Shown here: one piece after another, positions 9,946 to 18,428 of the stretch
Layout: each line of letters starts with the position of its first letter
Position numbering within the stretch: position 1 is the stretch's first letter
Assembly (NCBI RefSeq): GCF_000016325.1
Contig: NC_009436.1
Coordinates: 1,240,001 to 1,304,000 of the forward strand
Origin: Enterobacter sp. 638
Lineage (GTDB): Bacteria; Pseudomonadota; Gammaproteobacteria; Enterobacterales; Enterobacteriaceae
Direction of reading: 5' to 3'
DNA length: 64,000 nucleotides
Program-made: the position numbers and the translations under genes
Notes under the pieces: model-generated
Databases searched by the model: none
What the model was told of the DNA's origin: nothing
What the model saw: the letters and a program-made list of their open reading frames with translations, nothing else

Positions 9946-10937
9946 GCAAGGCCCTTTCAGTCAATACAGCGGCGTCGGGCCGTCAGCAGTTTTTCGATTT
10001 TCTCTATAAATGGGGCATGTTGCTGACCGTTGTCGCGCTGGTCGCGATTTTTGGCATCGCATCGGACAACTTCCTCGATCCCTTTAACATCATCAATATT
10101 CTGCGATCGATCGCCATCGTGACGGTGATCGCCATTGGCGTTTCTGTCTCGTTGACCGTCGGCGGCTTTGATCTGTCGGTCGGGTCGACGGCATCGCTGG
10201 CGAACGCGCTGGTGATTTCGCTGTTTGTCTGGCACGGCTTTGGCACTACCGAGTCGATTCTGATCACCCTGGCTCTGTGTACGCTGGTTGGGTTGTTCAA
10301 CGCCTTTCTCATCGTGATCCTGCGTATTCCGGACATGCTGGCGACGCTTGCCAGTCTGTTTGTGATTCAGGGTGTGGCGATGACCTACAGCTACGGCGGA
10401 TCGATTACCGAAAACATGGTTCTGCCGAGCGGCGACATGGCCGAAGGAACCATTCCGGCAGCGTTCGGCCTGCTGGGTCAGGTGCCCACGATTGTGATAA
10501 TCATGCTGGCAGTGACGCTGCTGGCGCAGCTTGGCTTATCGCTGACCACGCACGGACGCCGTATGTACGCCATCGGCGGCAATCCGGAAGCGGCGCGCCT
10601 TTCCGGCATTCGCACCACCCGTTACAAAGTCGCGGCATACGTGATTGCGTCGCTGTTGGCGGGGTTGGGCGGTATTTTGCTGGCGTCACGCATTGGTTCG
10701 TCGCAGGTGAATGCGGGCGGTGGCTATCTGATGGATGCGGTCGCGGCGGCGTGGATCGGCTTTTCGCTGGCGGGTTCCGGTAAGCCCAACGCGCTCGGCA
10801 CGCTGGTGGGGGCGGTGATCCTCGGCGTGTTGTCTAACGGGCTGGTGATGCTTTCGGTGCCGTATTACGCGATGGACATTATAAAAGGGCTGGTGCTGGC
10901 TGTGGCGCTGGCGATTACTTACATACAAAAACGCTAA
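9942..10937 (+). CDS. Sugar-type ABC importer, permease (candidate methylthioribose importer)
   Basis: Inner-membrane permease of 331 residues of the RbsC family (BPD_transp_2). About eight to ten hydrophobic segments are visible. The family motif GGFDLSVGS is at about residue 76, and the coupling region AIGGNPEAARLSGI near 215 contacts the ATPase. The start is a GTG overlapping the ATPase stop (GTGA), with GGAGG ten bases upstream; earlier in-frame starts lie inside the ATPase gene and are rejected. The binding-protein gene follows 30 bases downstream in the same operon. Confidence 0.92.
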   Translation: MSKALSVNTAASGRQQFFDFLYKWGMLLTVVALVAIFGIASDNFLDPFNIINILRSIAIVTVIAIGVSVSLTVGGFDLSVGSTASLANALVISLFVWHGFGTTESILITLALCTLVGLFNAFLIVILRIPDMLATLASLFVIQGVAMTYSYGGSITENMVLPSGDMAEGTIPAAFGLLGQVPTIVIIMLAVTLLAQLGLSLTTHGRRMYAIGGNPEAARLSGIRTTRYKVAAYVIASLLAGLGGILLASRIGSSQVNAGGGYLMDAVAAAWIGFSLAGSGKPNALGTLVGAVILGVLSNGLVMLSVPYYAMDIIKGLVLAVALAITYIQKR

Positions 10938-10967
10938 CAACATTTCACAACACAACGGGAAAACAAA

Positions 10968-12032
10968 ATGAAAAAAATCGCACTCTCTTTGGTGGCGCTG
11001 GGTTTACTGAGTTCGTTGCCTGGCTACGCGGCAACGCCTGCGCCGGTTCCTGCGGCGATCGCTAACCATGAAGGCCCGATCCGCATCGCGGTGATCCGTA
11101 ACCTGGGCTCCGATGACAACACCACGCAGTTTGTCTCCGGGGCGATTCAGGAAGGTAAAAAGCTCGGCTTTAAGGTCAGCACTTTTCTAAGTAACGGTGA
11201 TGACGCTAAATTCCAGGACTTTGTAAATCAGGCGATCAGCCAGAAATATGACGGGATTATTTTGTCTCAGGGCCGCGACCCGTATTCCACCGCGCTGGTG
11301 AAAAAAGCCGTCGATGCGGGAATCAAAGTGGCAGTGTTTGATACTGCCGTTAACGGTGACATTCCCGGCGTGACGGTTACCCAGCAGGATGACGCGTCGC
11401 TGACCAATCTGTCGTTTGGCCAGTTGGCGAAAGATTTCAACGGCAAAGCCAATATTATCAAACTGTGGGTTGCCGGTTTCCCGCCGATGGAACGCCGTCA
11501 GGCGGCGTATCAGGAACTGCAAAAGCAGTATCCGGGCATCAAAGAGCTGGAATCTATCGGCGCAGTCTCTTCTGACGTGCAGGGCGATACGGCGAACAAA
11601 GTCGGCGCGGTGCTGGCGAAATATCCGAAAGGCCAGATCGACGCGATCTGGGGTACCTGGGATGCGTTTAGCCAGGGCGCGTATAAGGCGCTGAAAGAGA
11701 ATGGCCGTACCGAAATCAAACTCTACAGCATCGATATTTCCAACCAGGATTTGCAGCTGATGCGTGAGTCCGGCAGCCCGTGGAAAGTGAGCGTGGCGGT
11801 GGATCCTAAGCTGATTGGTGCGACCAACGTGCGTCTGATCGCGAACAAAATTGCCGGTGAGACGACGCCTGCGACATATGATTTTAAAGCGGCTGCCATT
11901 CCGCAGGCGCTGCTGGCAGCGCAACCGGGTGCGGTGAACGTGGCTTCCCTTGGCAAAATCATCCCAGGCTGGGGCCAGACCGAAGACTTTATCGCGCCAT
12001 GGTTTGCGACGCTGGAAGCGAAAAATCATTAA
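10968..12032 (+). CDS. Sugar-type ABC importer, periplasmic binding protein (candidate methylthioribose importer)
   Basis: Secreted binding protein of 354 residues (Peripla_BP_4 type). A clear signal peptide, MKKIALSLVALGLLSSLPGYA, is probably cut after residue 21. The mature part shows the ribose-binding-protein pattern: RIAVIRNLGSDDNTTQFVSG (about 43-62), QAISQKYDGIILSQGRDP, and the hinge and second lobe with IWGTWDAFSQGAY (about 227). It completes a three-gene importer. The linked mtnK and mtnA act on 5-methylthioribose and its 1-phosphate, so methylthioribose from outside is the most likely ligand. This is inference; ribose or autoinducer-2-like sugars cannot be ruled out. Confidence 0.9.
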   Translation: MKKIALSLVALGLLSSLPGYAATPAPVPAAIANHEGPIRIAVIRNLGSDDNTTQFVSGAIQEGKKLGFKVSTFLSNGDDAKFQDFVNQAISQKYDGIILSQGRDPYSTALVKKAVDAGIKVAVFDTAVNGDIPGVTVTQQDDASLTNLSFGQLAKDFNGKANIIKLWVAGFPPMERRQAAYQELQKQYPGIKELESIGAVSSDVQGDTANKVGAVLAKYPKGQIDAIWGTWDAFSQGAYKALKENGRTEIKLYSIDISNQDLQLMRESGSPWKVSVAVDPKLIGATNVRLIANKIAGETTPATYDFKAAAIPQALLAAQPGAVNVASLGKIIPGWGQTEDFIAPWFATLEAKNH

Positions 12033-12126
12033 TAGTGCGGTGCGGTCTGATGCCCTCACCCCGGCCCTCTCCCACGGGAGAGGGGGAAAAGAATCACGCC
12101 CACCCTCTCACTGCGGGAGAGGGTAA
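12033..12126. repeat. REP-like palindromes between binding protein and LVIVD gene
   Basis: A unit starting GTGCGGTCTGATGCCCTCACC leads into the palindrome CCCTCTCCCACGGGAGAGGG, then a second, weaker palindrome CCCTCTCACTGCGGGAGAGGG. The same leader plus palindrome recurs near 2391, 16330, 53375 and 53470 (some inverted), so the repeated unit is longer than the palindrome itself. Confidence 0.85.
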
Positions 12127-12145
12127 AAATCAACAGGGACTTGAT

Positions 12146-13390
12146 ATGAACTCTTCATTACCCACCCCTGAATACAGCCGCAATATGCGGCTGATCGGCC
12201 ATAGCGATCAGGGCGGTCGCCCGGACGGCGTTCAGCTGATGGTGCATCGCGGCTTTGCCTATATCGGTCATATGGTGTCGCAGGGGTTTTCGATTGTGGA
12301 CGTGCGCGACCCGAAAAATCCAAAAGCAGCGGGCTATGTTCCTGCGCCGCCGGGCACCTGGAATGTGCATCTTCAGGCTCATGACGATCTCCTGCTGGTG
12401 ATCAACGCCCGCGATCTATTTGCCGATGCGCGTTTTGCCGACGAAAAGGTTTATTACACCCGTCAGGTGGGTGAAACCGTCAGCGACGTGCAGGACAAAG
12501 GCTGGAGCGCAGGGCTGCGCATTTTTGATATTTCGACGCCAGATAAACCACGCGAAATCAGCTTCTTGTCACTCGACGGGATCGGCATTCACCGCATCTG
12601 GTACGTCGGCGGGCGCTGGGCCTATGTCTCGGCACTGATCGACGGGTTTACCGACTATATTTTCCTGACGATCGATCTGGCGGATCCGCGCAAACCCGAA
12701 GTGGTCGGGCGCTGGTGGCTGCCGGGGATGAATCAGGCGCAAGGCGAAAAGCCTTCTTTCCCGGAAGGAAAACGCTATGCGCTGCATCACGCGATTATTG
12801 CCGGTGATACGGCCTACGGCAGCTGGCGCGACGGCGGTTTGACGCTGCTGGACGTGCAAGACCGCACGCAGCCGAAACTTATCAGCCATCGCAACTGGAG
12901 TCCGCCGTTTGGCGGCGGCACGCATACGGCGCTGCCGTTACCGGATCGCGATCTGCTGGTGGTGCTGGACGAAGCGGTGCTCGATAATCAGGAAGATGGC
13001 GAAAAGCTGATCTGGCTGTTTGATATTCGTGAGCCGTCGAATCCGGTCAGTATTTCCACGTTCCCACAGCCGGATGAACGGGATTACGTGGCGAAAGGCG
13101 CGCACTTCGGGCCGCATAATTTGCATGAAAACCGCCCCGGCAGCTTCATCAGCTCGACGCTGATTTTTGCGACCTATCAAAACGCTGGCGTGCGTGCGTA
13201 TGATATTTCCAATCCTTATCGTCCTGTTGAAACCGGTGCGCTGGTGCCGGCTGCTCCCGCGAAAATGATGGATACCCGCCCGAACCGCCCGCAGGTGATT
13301 CAGTCTTGTGATGTGTTTGTGGATGCACAGGGCATTATTTACAGCACGGATTATAACGGCGGCTTGTCGGTGATTGAGTATTTGGGATGA
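12146..13390 (+). CDS. LVIVD-repeat protein linked to the mtn cluster
   Basis: Protein of 414 residues made of beta-propeller-like LVIVD repeats. Examples are GFSIVDVRDPKNPKAAGYV (about residue 49), GLRIFDISTPDKPREISFL (125), FLTIDLADPRKPEVVGRWW, GLTLLDVQDRTQPKLISHR and VRAYDISNPYRPVETGAL (350). There is no signal peptide, so it is probably cytoplasmic. A HFGPHNLHENRPG motif near 329 has several His and could bind metal. CAGGGA lies seven bases before the ATG; a longer reading frame runs back into the importer gene and is rejected. I know of no assigned activity for the family. Its place between importer and MtnK suggests a step in methylthioribose use or handling. Confidence 0.88.
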   Translation: MNSSLPTPEYSRNMRLIGHSDQGGRPDGVQLMVHRGFAYIGHMVSQGFSIVDVRDPKNPKAAGYVPAPPGTWNVHLQAHDDLLLVINARDLFADARFADEKVYYTRQVGETVSDVQDKGWSAGLRIFDISTPDKPREISFLSLDGIGIHRIWYVGGRWAYVSALIDGFTDYIFLTIDLADPRKPEVVGRWWLPGMNQAQGEKPSFPEGKRYALHHAIIAGDTAYGSWRDGGLTLLDVQDRTQPKLISHRNWSPPFGGGTHTALPLPDRDLLVVLDEAVLDNQEDGEKLIWLFDIREPSNPVSISTFPQPDERDYVAKGAHFGPHNLHENRPGSFISSTLIFATYQNAGVRAYDISNPYRPVETGALVPAAPAKMMDTRPNRPQVIQSCDVFVDAQGIIYSTDYNGGLSVIEYLG

Positions 13391-13424
13391 GGGATCGCTA
13401 AAGCTTAAGTGCGCGCGTAAATTA

Positions 13425-13520
13425 CCCCTCTCCATTCAGCGAGAGGGCCGGGGTGAGGCGGAGCAGGCGGCTCTGATTTTCTCCCTCTCCATTTAGGGAG
13501 AGGGCTGGGGTGAGGGGGAG
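13425..13520. repeat. Two REP-like palindromes after the LVIVD gene
   Basis: Two copies of CTCTCCATT(C/T)A followed by GCGAGAGGG or GGGAGAGGG and then CCGGGGTGAGG or CTGGGGTGAGG, about 68 bp apart. They are the inverted orientation of the REP family seen elsewhere in the window. Confidence 0.8.
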
Positions 13521-13534
13521 CAGGCGGTTCGCTG

Positions 13535-13862
13535 GTGTATTCCGTTCACTTCATGATTTCTGCTAAGTTGAACAATTGCACTTGTGAACGTGTTAAGAGG
13601 GCTATCGCCGCCCCCTTAACAATCCCGGCTCCCGGCAAGAAAATCGCCGCTTCGCGGATTACTCGCCCCATCCATGGCGCTCGCCTCTTCGGGGCCAGCG
13701 AGAGCGCTGTTCAAAATTGCTCCCGGCAATTTTGTCTTCGTCTTATTCCCTTCGGCTTTCGGGGACGGGCGCTGTAACGTCCCTGTAAATGCGCCCTCGT
13801 CGCGTCGCCCCGGCCTGCGGAAAACGACTCAGCGATTTACAGCCGGACCAGGGCATATCTAA
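13535..13862. other. Hairpin-rich, gene-free element beside mtnK
   Basis: This stretch has no credible gene on either strand but is dense in inverted repeats. GTTAAGAGGGC pairs with GCCCCCTTAAC around 13590-13620. GGCGCTCGCC pairs imperfectly with GCGAGAGCGC around 13677-13707. CAAAATTGC (13712-13720) pairs perfectly with GCAATTTTG (13726-13734) over a five-base loop. GC is high with CG-rich blocks, unlike the AT-rich promoters nearby. It looks like a dispersed structured repeat or a remnant of a mobile element, but I do not recognise it by name. Confidence 0.5.
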
Positions 13863-13898
13863 AGGCATTGCTGTACAAGAAGGAAAAAATCCAAAGAT

Positions 13899-15098
13899 TT
13901 AGCTGTACTGACGCACCCTTGCCACCAGCGCTTCTGCGCTATCAATCCTGTCGGCAATCACGATCAGCGCTTTGCCAAGCGTAATGGCGTGGCGCAGGCA
14001 TTCGTGGCGCATCGCGTCGTCTTTGATGGTGTCGATATCCGCGACGTGCGACAGCCCCACGCTGCGGCGAATCAACTCCGTGCCGCAAAAACCAATCGCA
14101 TCGGTCCAGACTTTTTTCAGGAACTGAGAGGCGTAGCCTGGCACAGACAGCGCGGCATCGCGGGTTTTCTCGGTCGCCAGCGCCTGGAAGCGTTCAGAAA
14201 AGGTATTCCACAGTTCCTGAATATCCGTCAGACGCTGCTCGCGCGCGGCCGCGGCATCGCGAATCCCCAAATGCCCCGGCAGCCCGCAGAAGTTCAGCAG
14301 CAGGTTGCCGATAGCCGTGCCGATATCAAAACCGATTGGGCCGTAATACCCGAATTCGGCATCGATCGCTTTCAGGCTGTCCTCGGCGACAAAAATAGAG
14401 CCGCTGTGGATATCCCCGTGCAGAAGCGCTTCGGCCTGCGAAAAGAAACGGTGCTTCAACGACGCGACGGCAATTTTCAACTGGTCGTCACTGCGTAGCG
14501 CGGCGACGTCAGCCTCCAGTTCAGCCGGATAATTATTGCGTTCGTGAATCTGATACGGATCGTTGAAGAACAGGTCTTCAGTGATCTCGCACATTTCCGG
14601 GTTAATGTATTTTGCGACCTGCGCTTTTTTAGCGTGCGGATGCAAATAAAAATCGCTGGTGTGGAACAGCGTATGCGCCAGATATTCACCCAACTGACGT
14701 GAGGCCTGCGGGTAATACACGCCGCTAATCAGTTCGCCGCGCCAGATTTTATGGCTGGAGAGATCTTCCATCACCATTACCGCCAGTTCCGGGTCGTAAT
14801 GATGGATTTTGACCGTGTGCTGCGGGCTGTGCTGGTAGTGTTCGACCAGCGTTTGCGCTTCGAGACGCGCGCGGTCCAGCGTTAACGGCCATGATTCACC
14901 GACGCAGCGCACGTAAGGCAGCGCCTGTTTGACGATGATGCGGCTCACGCCTTGTGCGTCGAAAATTTTAAACACCAGATTGAGATTGCCGTCGCCTATC
15001 TCCTGCGCCTCTACCAGCGATGATGGGTTATCGAGGCCGCCGAACTGCTTTGCATACTCCACGGCATCCTGGGCGGTAAAGGTACGGTATTGCGACAT
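13899..15098 (-). CDS. mtnK: 5-methylthioribose kinase MtnK
   Basis: Kinase of 399 residues that phosphorylates 5-methylthioribose at C1, the entry step of methionine salvage in bacteria that split methylthioadenosine in two steps. The aminoglycoside-kinase-like fold is clear: [13 protein letters not shown] with the catalytic loop at 227-234 and [13 protein letters not shown] (246-258) holding metal-binding residues. GDGNLNLVF near 36-44 is the nucleotide loop. It reads away from mtnA across a 104-bp gap with strong MetJ boxes. It probably works with the adjacent importer and with intracellular methylthioadenosine nucleosidase, which is not in this window. Confidence 0.97.
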   Translation of the reverse strand: MSQYRTFTAQDAVEYAKQFGGLDNPSSLVEAQEIGDGNLNLVFKIFDAQGVSRIIVKQALPYVRCVGESWPLTLDRARLEAQTLVEHYQHSPQHTVKIHHYDPELAVMVMEDLSSHKIWRGELISGVYYPQASRQLGEYLAHTLFHTSDFYLHPHAKKAQVAKYINPEMCEITEDLFFNDPYQIHERNNYPAELEADVAALRSDDQLKIAVASLKHRFFSQAEALLHGDIHSGSIFVAEDSLKAIDAEFGYYGPIGFDIGTAIGNLLLNFCGLPGHLGIRDAAAAREQRLTDIQELWNTFSERFQALATEKTRDAALSVPGYASQFLKKVWTDAIGFCGTELIRRSVGLSHVADIDTIKDDAMRHECLRHAITLGKALIVIADRIDSAEALVARVRQYS

Positions 15099-15126
15099 TG
15101 CGTGTTCCTCATGGGTTTGCTAATAA

Positions 15127-15150
15127 AGACATTTAGACGTCTATACATCT
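15127..15150. promoter_or_regulatory. MetJ operator between mtnK and mtnA
   Basis: Three tandem MetJ boxes: AGACATTT (15127-15134), AGACGTCT (15135-15142, perfect consensus) and ATACATCT (15143-15150). The site lies in the divergent gap, 29 bases upstream of the mtnK start codon, and can repress both mtnK and mtnA when S-adenosylmethionine is abundant, as known for MetJ. Confidence 0.88.
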
Positions 15151-15202
15151 GAATTTTATCCTGACACAATGTGATACATCAACGCAACAGAGAATTAACG
15201 AC

Positions 15203-16231
15203 ATGCAGACATTACAGACGACCAGCCTGCGGGTGGCGGATAATCAGCTATTTATTCTCGATCAGCAGGCGCTTCCGCAGGAGAAACGCTGGCTGGATGC
15301 TTCCACCGTCGAAGCCCTGGTGGGGCACATTCACGCCCTGCGCGTGCGCGGCGCACCGCTGATCGGACTCTCTGCAAGCCTGCTGCTGGCGCTGTTAGCG
15401 GAAAACGGTCACAGCCGTGACCAACTGGCCGTGGCGCTGGACACGCTACGCGCCTCGCGCCCGACGGCGGTCAATCTGATGAACAATCTCGATCGCATGA
15501 AGCAGGCGTTATGGCAGGAAGATTTTGTTCCGGCATTGGTGACGGAGGCGCTGCGCCTGATCGAGGAAGATAAGCAGCTCTGCGATGCGATTGCGCGGGC
15601 AGGAAGCCAGCTGGTGAAACCGGGCAGCCGGTTGCTGACTCATTGCAATACCGGCGGGCTGGCGACGGCGGGCGTGGGGACGGCGCTGGGGGTGATTGCA
15701 CACGCTTTTGCTGCGGGAAATGTCAATAACGTCTGGGTGGATGAAACGCGTCCGCTGTTGCAGGGCGGCAGGCTGACGGCGTGGGAGCTGGGCGAGCTGG
15801 GTGTGCCGTATCAGCTGATCACCGATTCAATGGCTGCCAGCCTGATGGCGAAAGGGCAGGTCGATGCGGTGTGGGTAGGCGCGGATCGTATTGCTGCCAA
15901 CGGCGACGTGGCGAACAAAATCGGCACCTATTCTCTGGCCGTGCTGGCAAAATTCCACGGTATTCCGTTTTATGTTGCCGCGCCGCAGACCACGCTGGAT
16001 CCGCACTGTCCGAACGGGGAGGCGATCCCGATTGAGCAGCGTGATGCCCGTGAAGTGACCGGCGTAGCGGGCAGTTTTGGTGCGGTGCAGTGGGCGCCTG
16101 AAAATGCGCAGGTGTATAACCCGGCGTTTGACGTGACGCCAGCGGCGCTGATCAGCGGTTGGGTGCTGGATACGGGCGTGGTGTTGCCAGAAGCGGTGGA
16201 GCAGGGCGTGTTTAAGAGCAGCGCCGTTTGA
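15203..16231 (+). CDS. mtnA: Methylthioribose-1-phosphate isomerase MtnA
   Basis: Isomerase of 342 residues converting 5-methylthioribose-1-phosphate to methylthioribulose-1-phosphate, related to eIF2B subunits. RVRGAPLIG (about residue 46), the catalytic Cys148 in HCNTGG and Asp228 in [11 protein letters not shown] are all present, and NKIGTYSLA follows. The start ATG is preceded by a purine-rich AACAGAGAATT site. It is transcribed opposite to mtnK under the shared MetJ operator. It is the only mtn gene on the plus strand; mtnD, mtnC and mtnB converge on it from the other side. Confidence 0.97.
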   Translation: MQTLQTTSLRVADNQLFILDQQALPQEKRWLDASTVEALVGHIHALRVRGAPLIGLSASLLLALLAENGHSRDQLAVALDTLRASRPTAVNLMNNLDRMKQALWQEDFVPALVTEALRLIEEDKQLCDAIARAGSQLVKPGSRLLTHCNTGGLATAGVGTALGVIAHAFAAGNVNNVWVDETRPLLQGGRLTAWELGELGVPYQLITDSMAASLMAKGQVDAVWVGADRIAANGDVANKIGTYSLAVLAKFHGIPFYVAAPQTTLDPHCPNGEAIPIEQRDAREVTGVAGSFGAVQWAPENAQVYNPAFDVTPAALISGWVLDTGVVLPEAVEQGVFKSSAV

Positions 16232-16378
16232 TGCCCTCACCCTAGCCCTCTCCCACGGGGAGAGGGAACAAACACTAAAACCGCAGCTTACCTTGACCCT
16301 TCCAGGGGAGAGGGAACAAACATTAAAATGGCAGTGCGGTCTGATGCCCTCACCCGGACCCTCTCCCACGGGAGAGAG
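16232..16378. repeat. REP-like palindromes between mtnA and mtnD
   Basis: Three related units: CCCTCTCCCACGGGGAGAGGG (around 16247-16267), a degenerate CCTTCCAGGGGAGAGGG and a unit with the GTGCGGTCTGATGCCCTCACCC leader and CCCTCTCCCACGGGAGAGAGGG (around 16334-16380). They fill the gap between convergent transcripts. Confidence 0.85.
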
Positions 16379-16390
16379 GGCAAAGACTAA

Positions 16391-16414
16391 AAACGGCAGC
16401 TTTCGCTGCCGTTT
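16391..16414. terminator. Hairpin between convergent mtnA and mtnD
   Basis: Perfect 10-bp stem AAACGGCAGC/GCTGCCGTTT around a TTTC loop. Adenines precede it and T-containing text follows on both strands, so it can end transcripts from both sides. The text GCCGTTT then recurs in short CTTCTGCC(G/A)TTT repeats up to 16460. Confidence 0.65.
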
Positions 16415-16464
16415 CGCATTTACCTTCTGCCGTTTTACATTCACCTTCTGCCATTTGCATTTAC

Positions 16465-17007
16465 CTATGGCAGTCGCGGGTAGGCATCGGCGATGGCGTC
16501 GCCGGTAAACTGGGCTATCCAGCCTTCGGGATTATCGAAAATACGGATGGCGGTGAAGTTTGGCTCGGAGCCCATATCAAACCAGTGCGGTGTGCCCGCG
16601 GGCACTGAAATCAGATCGTTTTTCTCGCACAGCACCTGATAAACCTGGTCATCGATATGCAGGCAGAAAAGCCCTGCACCTTCCACGAAGAAGCGCACTT
16701 CGTCTTCGCCGTGGGTGTGTTCGTTAAGGAATTTGGCGCGCAGCGCCTCTTTCTGCGGATTGTCCGCGCGCAGGCTGATCACATCCCAGCTCTGATAGCC
16801 TTTTTCGGCAACCAGTTTGTCAATCGCGTGCTGATAAGCGTTGATCACTGTTTCCGCTGCCGGATCCTGACCCAAGTCGCGGTCGGCTTCCCAGCGCTCA
16901 AAGCGCACGCCGCGCGCGTTCAGCTTATCGGCAATCTCTGCGGCGTCGGTACTGTGCCACAGCGGCTCACGGGTTTCTGTTTCCGAATAAATGGTCAATG
17001 CACTCAT
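16465..17007 (-). CDS. mtnD: Acireductone dioxygenase MtnD
   Basis: Cupin-fold dioxygenase of 180 residues. With iron it splits acireductone to formate and 4-methylthio-2-oxobutanoate; with nickel or cobalt the known off-path reaction gives CO and methylthiopropanoate. The metal ligands are all visible: His97, His99 and Glu103 in NEHTHGEDE, and His141 in PAGTPHWFD. The start ATG overlaps the mtnC stop by four bases. It is the last gene of the mtnB-mtnC-mtnD operon. Confidence 0.97.
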   Translation of the reverse strand: MSALTIYSETETREPLWHSTDAAEIADKLNARGVRFERWEADRDLGQDPAAETVINAYQHAIDKLVAEKGYQSWDVISLRADNPQKEALRAKFLNEHTHGEDEVRFFVEGAGLFCLHIDDQVYQVLCEKNDLISVPAGTPHWFDMGSEPNFTAIRIFDNPEGWIAQFTGDAIADAYPRLP

Positions 17008-17693
17008 GAAGGGATCTGCTCCGGATTTATCTCGTCAAATTGATGGACCTGATGGTGATGGCTTGCGCCGTCATCATCGCCGCGAATCAGCTGCAGGGTG
17101 CGAAAACCTGCCTGTTCAGCTGCGTCCAGCTCTTCATGAATATCCGAGAGGAACAGGATCTGCGAAGGCGATACGCCGATTTGCGCTGCAATGTTCTGAT
17201 AAGACTGAACGTCGCGCTTGGCACCGACGCGGGTATCAAAATAGCCGCTGAACAGATGAGTAATATCACCTTCATCGCTGTAGCCAAATAACAGTTTCTG
17301 CGCGGCGACGGAGCCTGAGGAATAAACATAGAGATCAATGCCTTGTGCTTTCCATTTTTCAAGCGCGGGCAAAACGTCCGGGTAGAGCTGGCCGGTAAAA
17401 TCACCGTTAACGTACCCGTCCTGCCAGATAATTCCCTGCAACGCCTTTAACGCCGTGGATTTACGATCTTCATCCATAAAGGTAAACAACGCGTCGACCA
17501 GCTCGCCAATAGTGGCGTGTGGTGCCGCGATTTCATCACGCAGGTTGTCCAGAATGGATTTCACCGGCTCGGCGTATTGCTGGGCGGTGACAAACGCCGC
17601 CAGTCGCTCACGCGCGTAGGGAAACAACACATTATGCACAAAACGAATATCGCTGGTGGTGCCTTCAATATCCGTCACAATCGCGCGAATCAT
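17004..17693 (-). CDS. mtnC: Enolase-phosphatase E1 MtnC
   Basis: HAD-family bifunctional enzyme of 229 residues that enolises and dephosphorylates diketo-methylthiopentyl phosphate to acireductone. HAD motif I is [14 protein letters not shown] (Asp8, Glu10), motif II is [13 protein letters not shown] and motif III includes [14 protein letters not shown] with Asp residues near 175. I chose MIRAIVTD as the start because it overlaps the mtnB stop by four bases (ATGA); a start 33 bases upstream would lie deeper in mtnB. It is the middle gene of mtnBCD. Confidence 0.96.
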   Translation of the reverse strand: MIRAIVTDIEGTTSDIRFVHNVLFPYARERLAAFVTAQQYAEPVKSILDNLRDEIAAPHATIGELVDALFTFMDEDRKSTALKALQGIIWQDGYVNGDFTGQLYPDVLPALEKWKAQGIDLYVYSSGSVAAQKLLFGYSDEGDITHLFSGYFDTRVGAKRDVQSYQNIAAQIGVSPSQILFLSDIHEELDAAEQAGFRTLQLIRGDDDGASHHHQVHQFDEINPEQIPS

Positions 17694-18304
17694 ATTTTCT
17701 CCAGTTGTCGTAAACGCATTTCGCATTCAAATAAGAATTCTAAACCTTCCAGATGACGGCGGGCTTCTGCCACATCGCGTCCCCAGCAGGTTAAGCCATG
17801 ACCGCGCAGAAGAAAACCATAATTAAAGGGGCGTTCTTGCGCGTAGTGGGCGATTCGCGACGCGAGAGCATCAATATCCTGATCATTATCGAAAACCGGG
17901 ATGGTCACCGTGTCCAGATGCGTGCTTTGTCCGGTGAGGGATTTTTGCATTTCAAACCCGCTGATACGCAGCTCTGTCTCTTTCACCAGGCGCGATAGCA
18001 CGGTGGCGTTGACGGTGTGAACGTGTAGCACCGCGTTGGCCTCGGGGAACAGGCGATAAATTAACGTGTGTAACCCGGTTTCCGCCGAGGGTTTACGGCC
18101 AGACGGCGCGCGGTTGCTGGCGATGTCCACTTGCAGGAAATCGTCAATCGTCAGGCTGCCTTTGTCTTTGCCCGATTCGCTGAGCCAGCAAAAGGCGTCG
18201 TTCTGGCGAATCGACATATTTCCGCCGGTCGCGGGTGCCCAGCCTTTTGCGCCGATCCAGCGGCAGGCGTCGACCAGGTGCGTGAGTTGCAGGTTGTCTG
18301 TCAT
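17690..18304 (-). CDS. mtnB: Methylthioribulose-1-phosphate dehydratase MtnB
   Basis: Class II aldolase-family enzyme of 204 residues that dehydrates methylthioribulose-1-phosphate to the diketo intermediate. Visible are [13 protein letters not shown] (about residues 21-33), the zinc site HVHTVNATV (His98/His100 region) and a third ligand in [11 protein letters not shown]. It is the first gene of the mtnBCD operon and starts about 40 bases from the MetJ operator it shares with ybdL. Confidence 0.96.
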   Translation of the reverse strand: MTDNLQLTHLVDACRWIGAKGWAPATGGNMSIRQNDAFCWLSESGKDKGSLTIDDFLQVDIASNRAPSGRKPSAETGLHTLIYRLFPEANAVLHVHTVNATVLSRLVKETELRISGFEMQKSLTGQSTHLDTVTIPVFDNDQDIDALASRIAHYAQERPFNYGFLLRGHGLTCWGRDVAEARRHLEGLEFLFECEMRLRQLEKI

Positions 18305-18345
18305 TTTCCTTTTCCCTCTGTCGGTCAGGAATATTGATATGATTT

Positions 18346-18361
18346 AGACGTCTAAGCGTCT
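18346..18361. promoter_or_regulatory. MetJ operator between mtnB and ybdL
   Basis: Two adjacent MetJ boxes: a perfect AGACGTCT (18346-18353) and AAGCGTCT (18354-18361, 6 of 8). They sit in the divergent gap, 41 bases from the mtnB start and 67 from ybdL. A MetJ site is also known in the E. coli ybdH-ybdL gap, consistent with a retained operator. Confidence 0.85.
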
Positions 18362-18428
18362 TGATTGCCAAAGACTAACATCGTGTTATAGTGTCAGCAA
18401 CATAAGTATTACACGCAGGCATGACACA

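Noticed and set aside
13535..13862. Small plus-strand frames (62-80 codons) in the hairpin-rich element
   Set aside because: Translations are Arg/Ala/Pro-rich without a family pattern, no ribosome sites are evident, and the DNA structure explains the sequence better.
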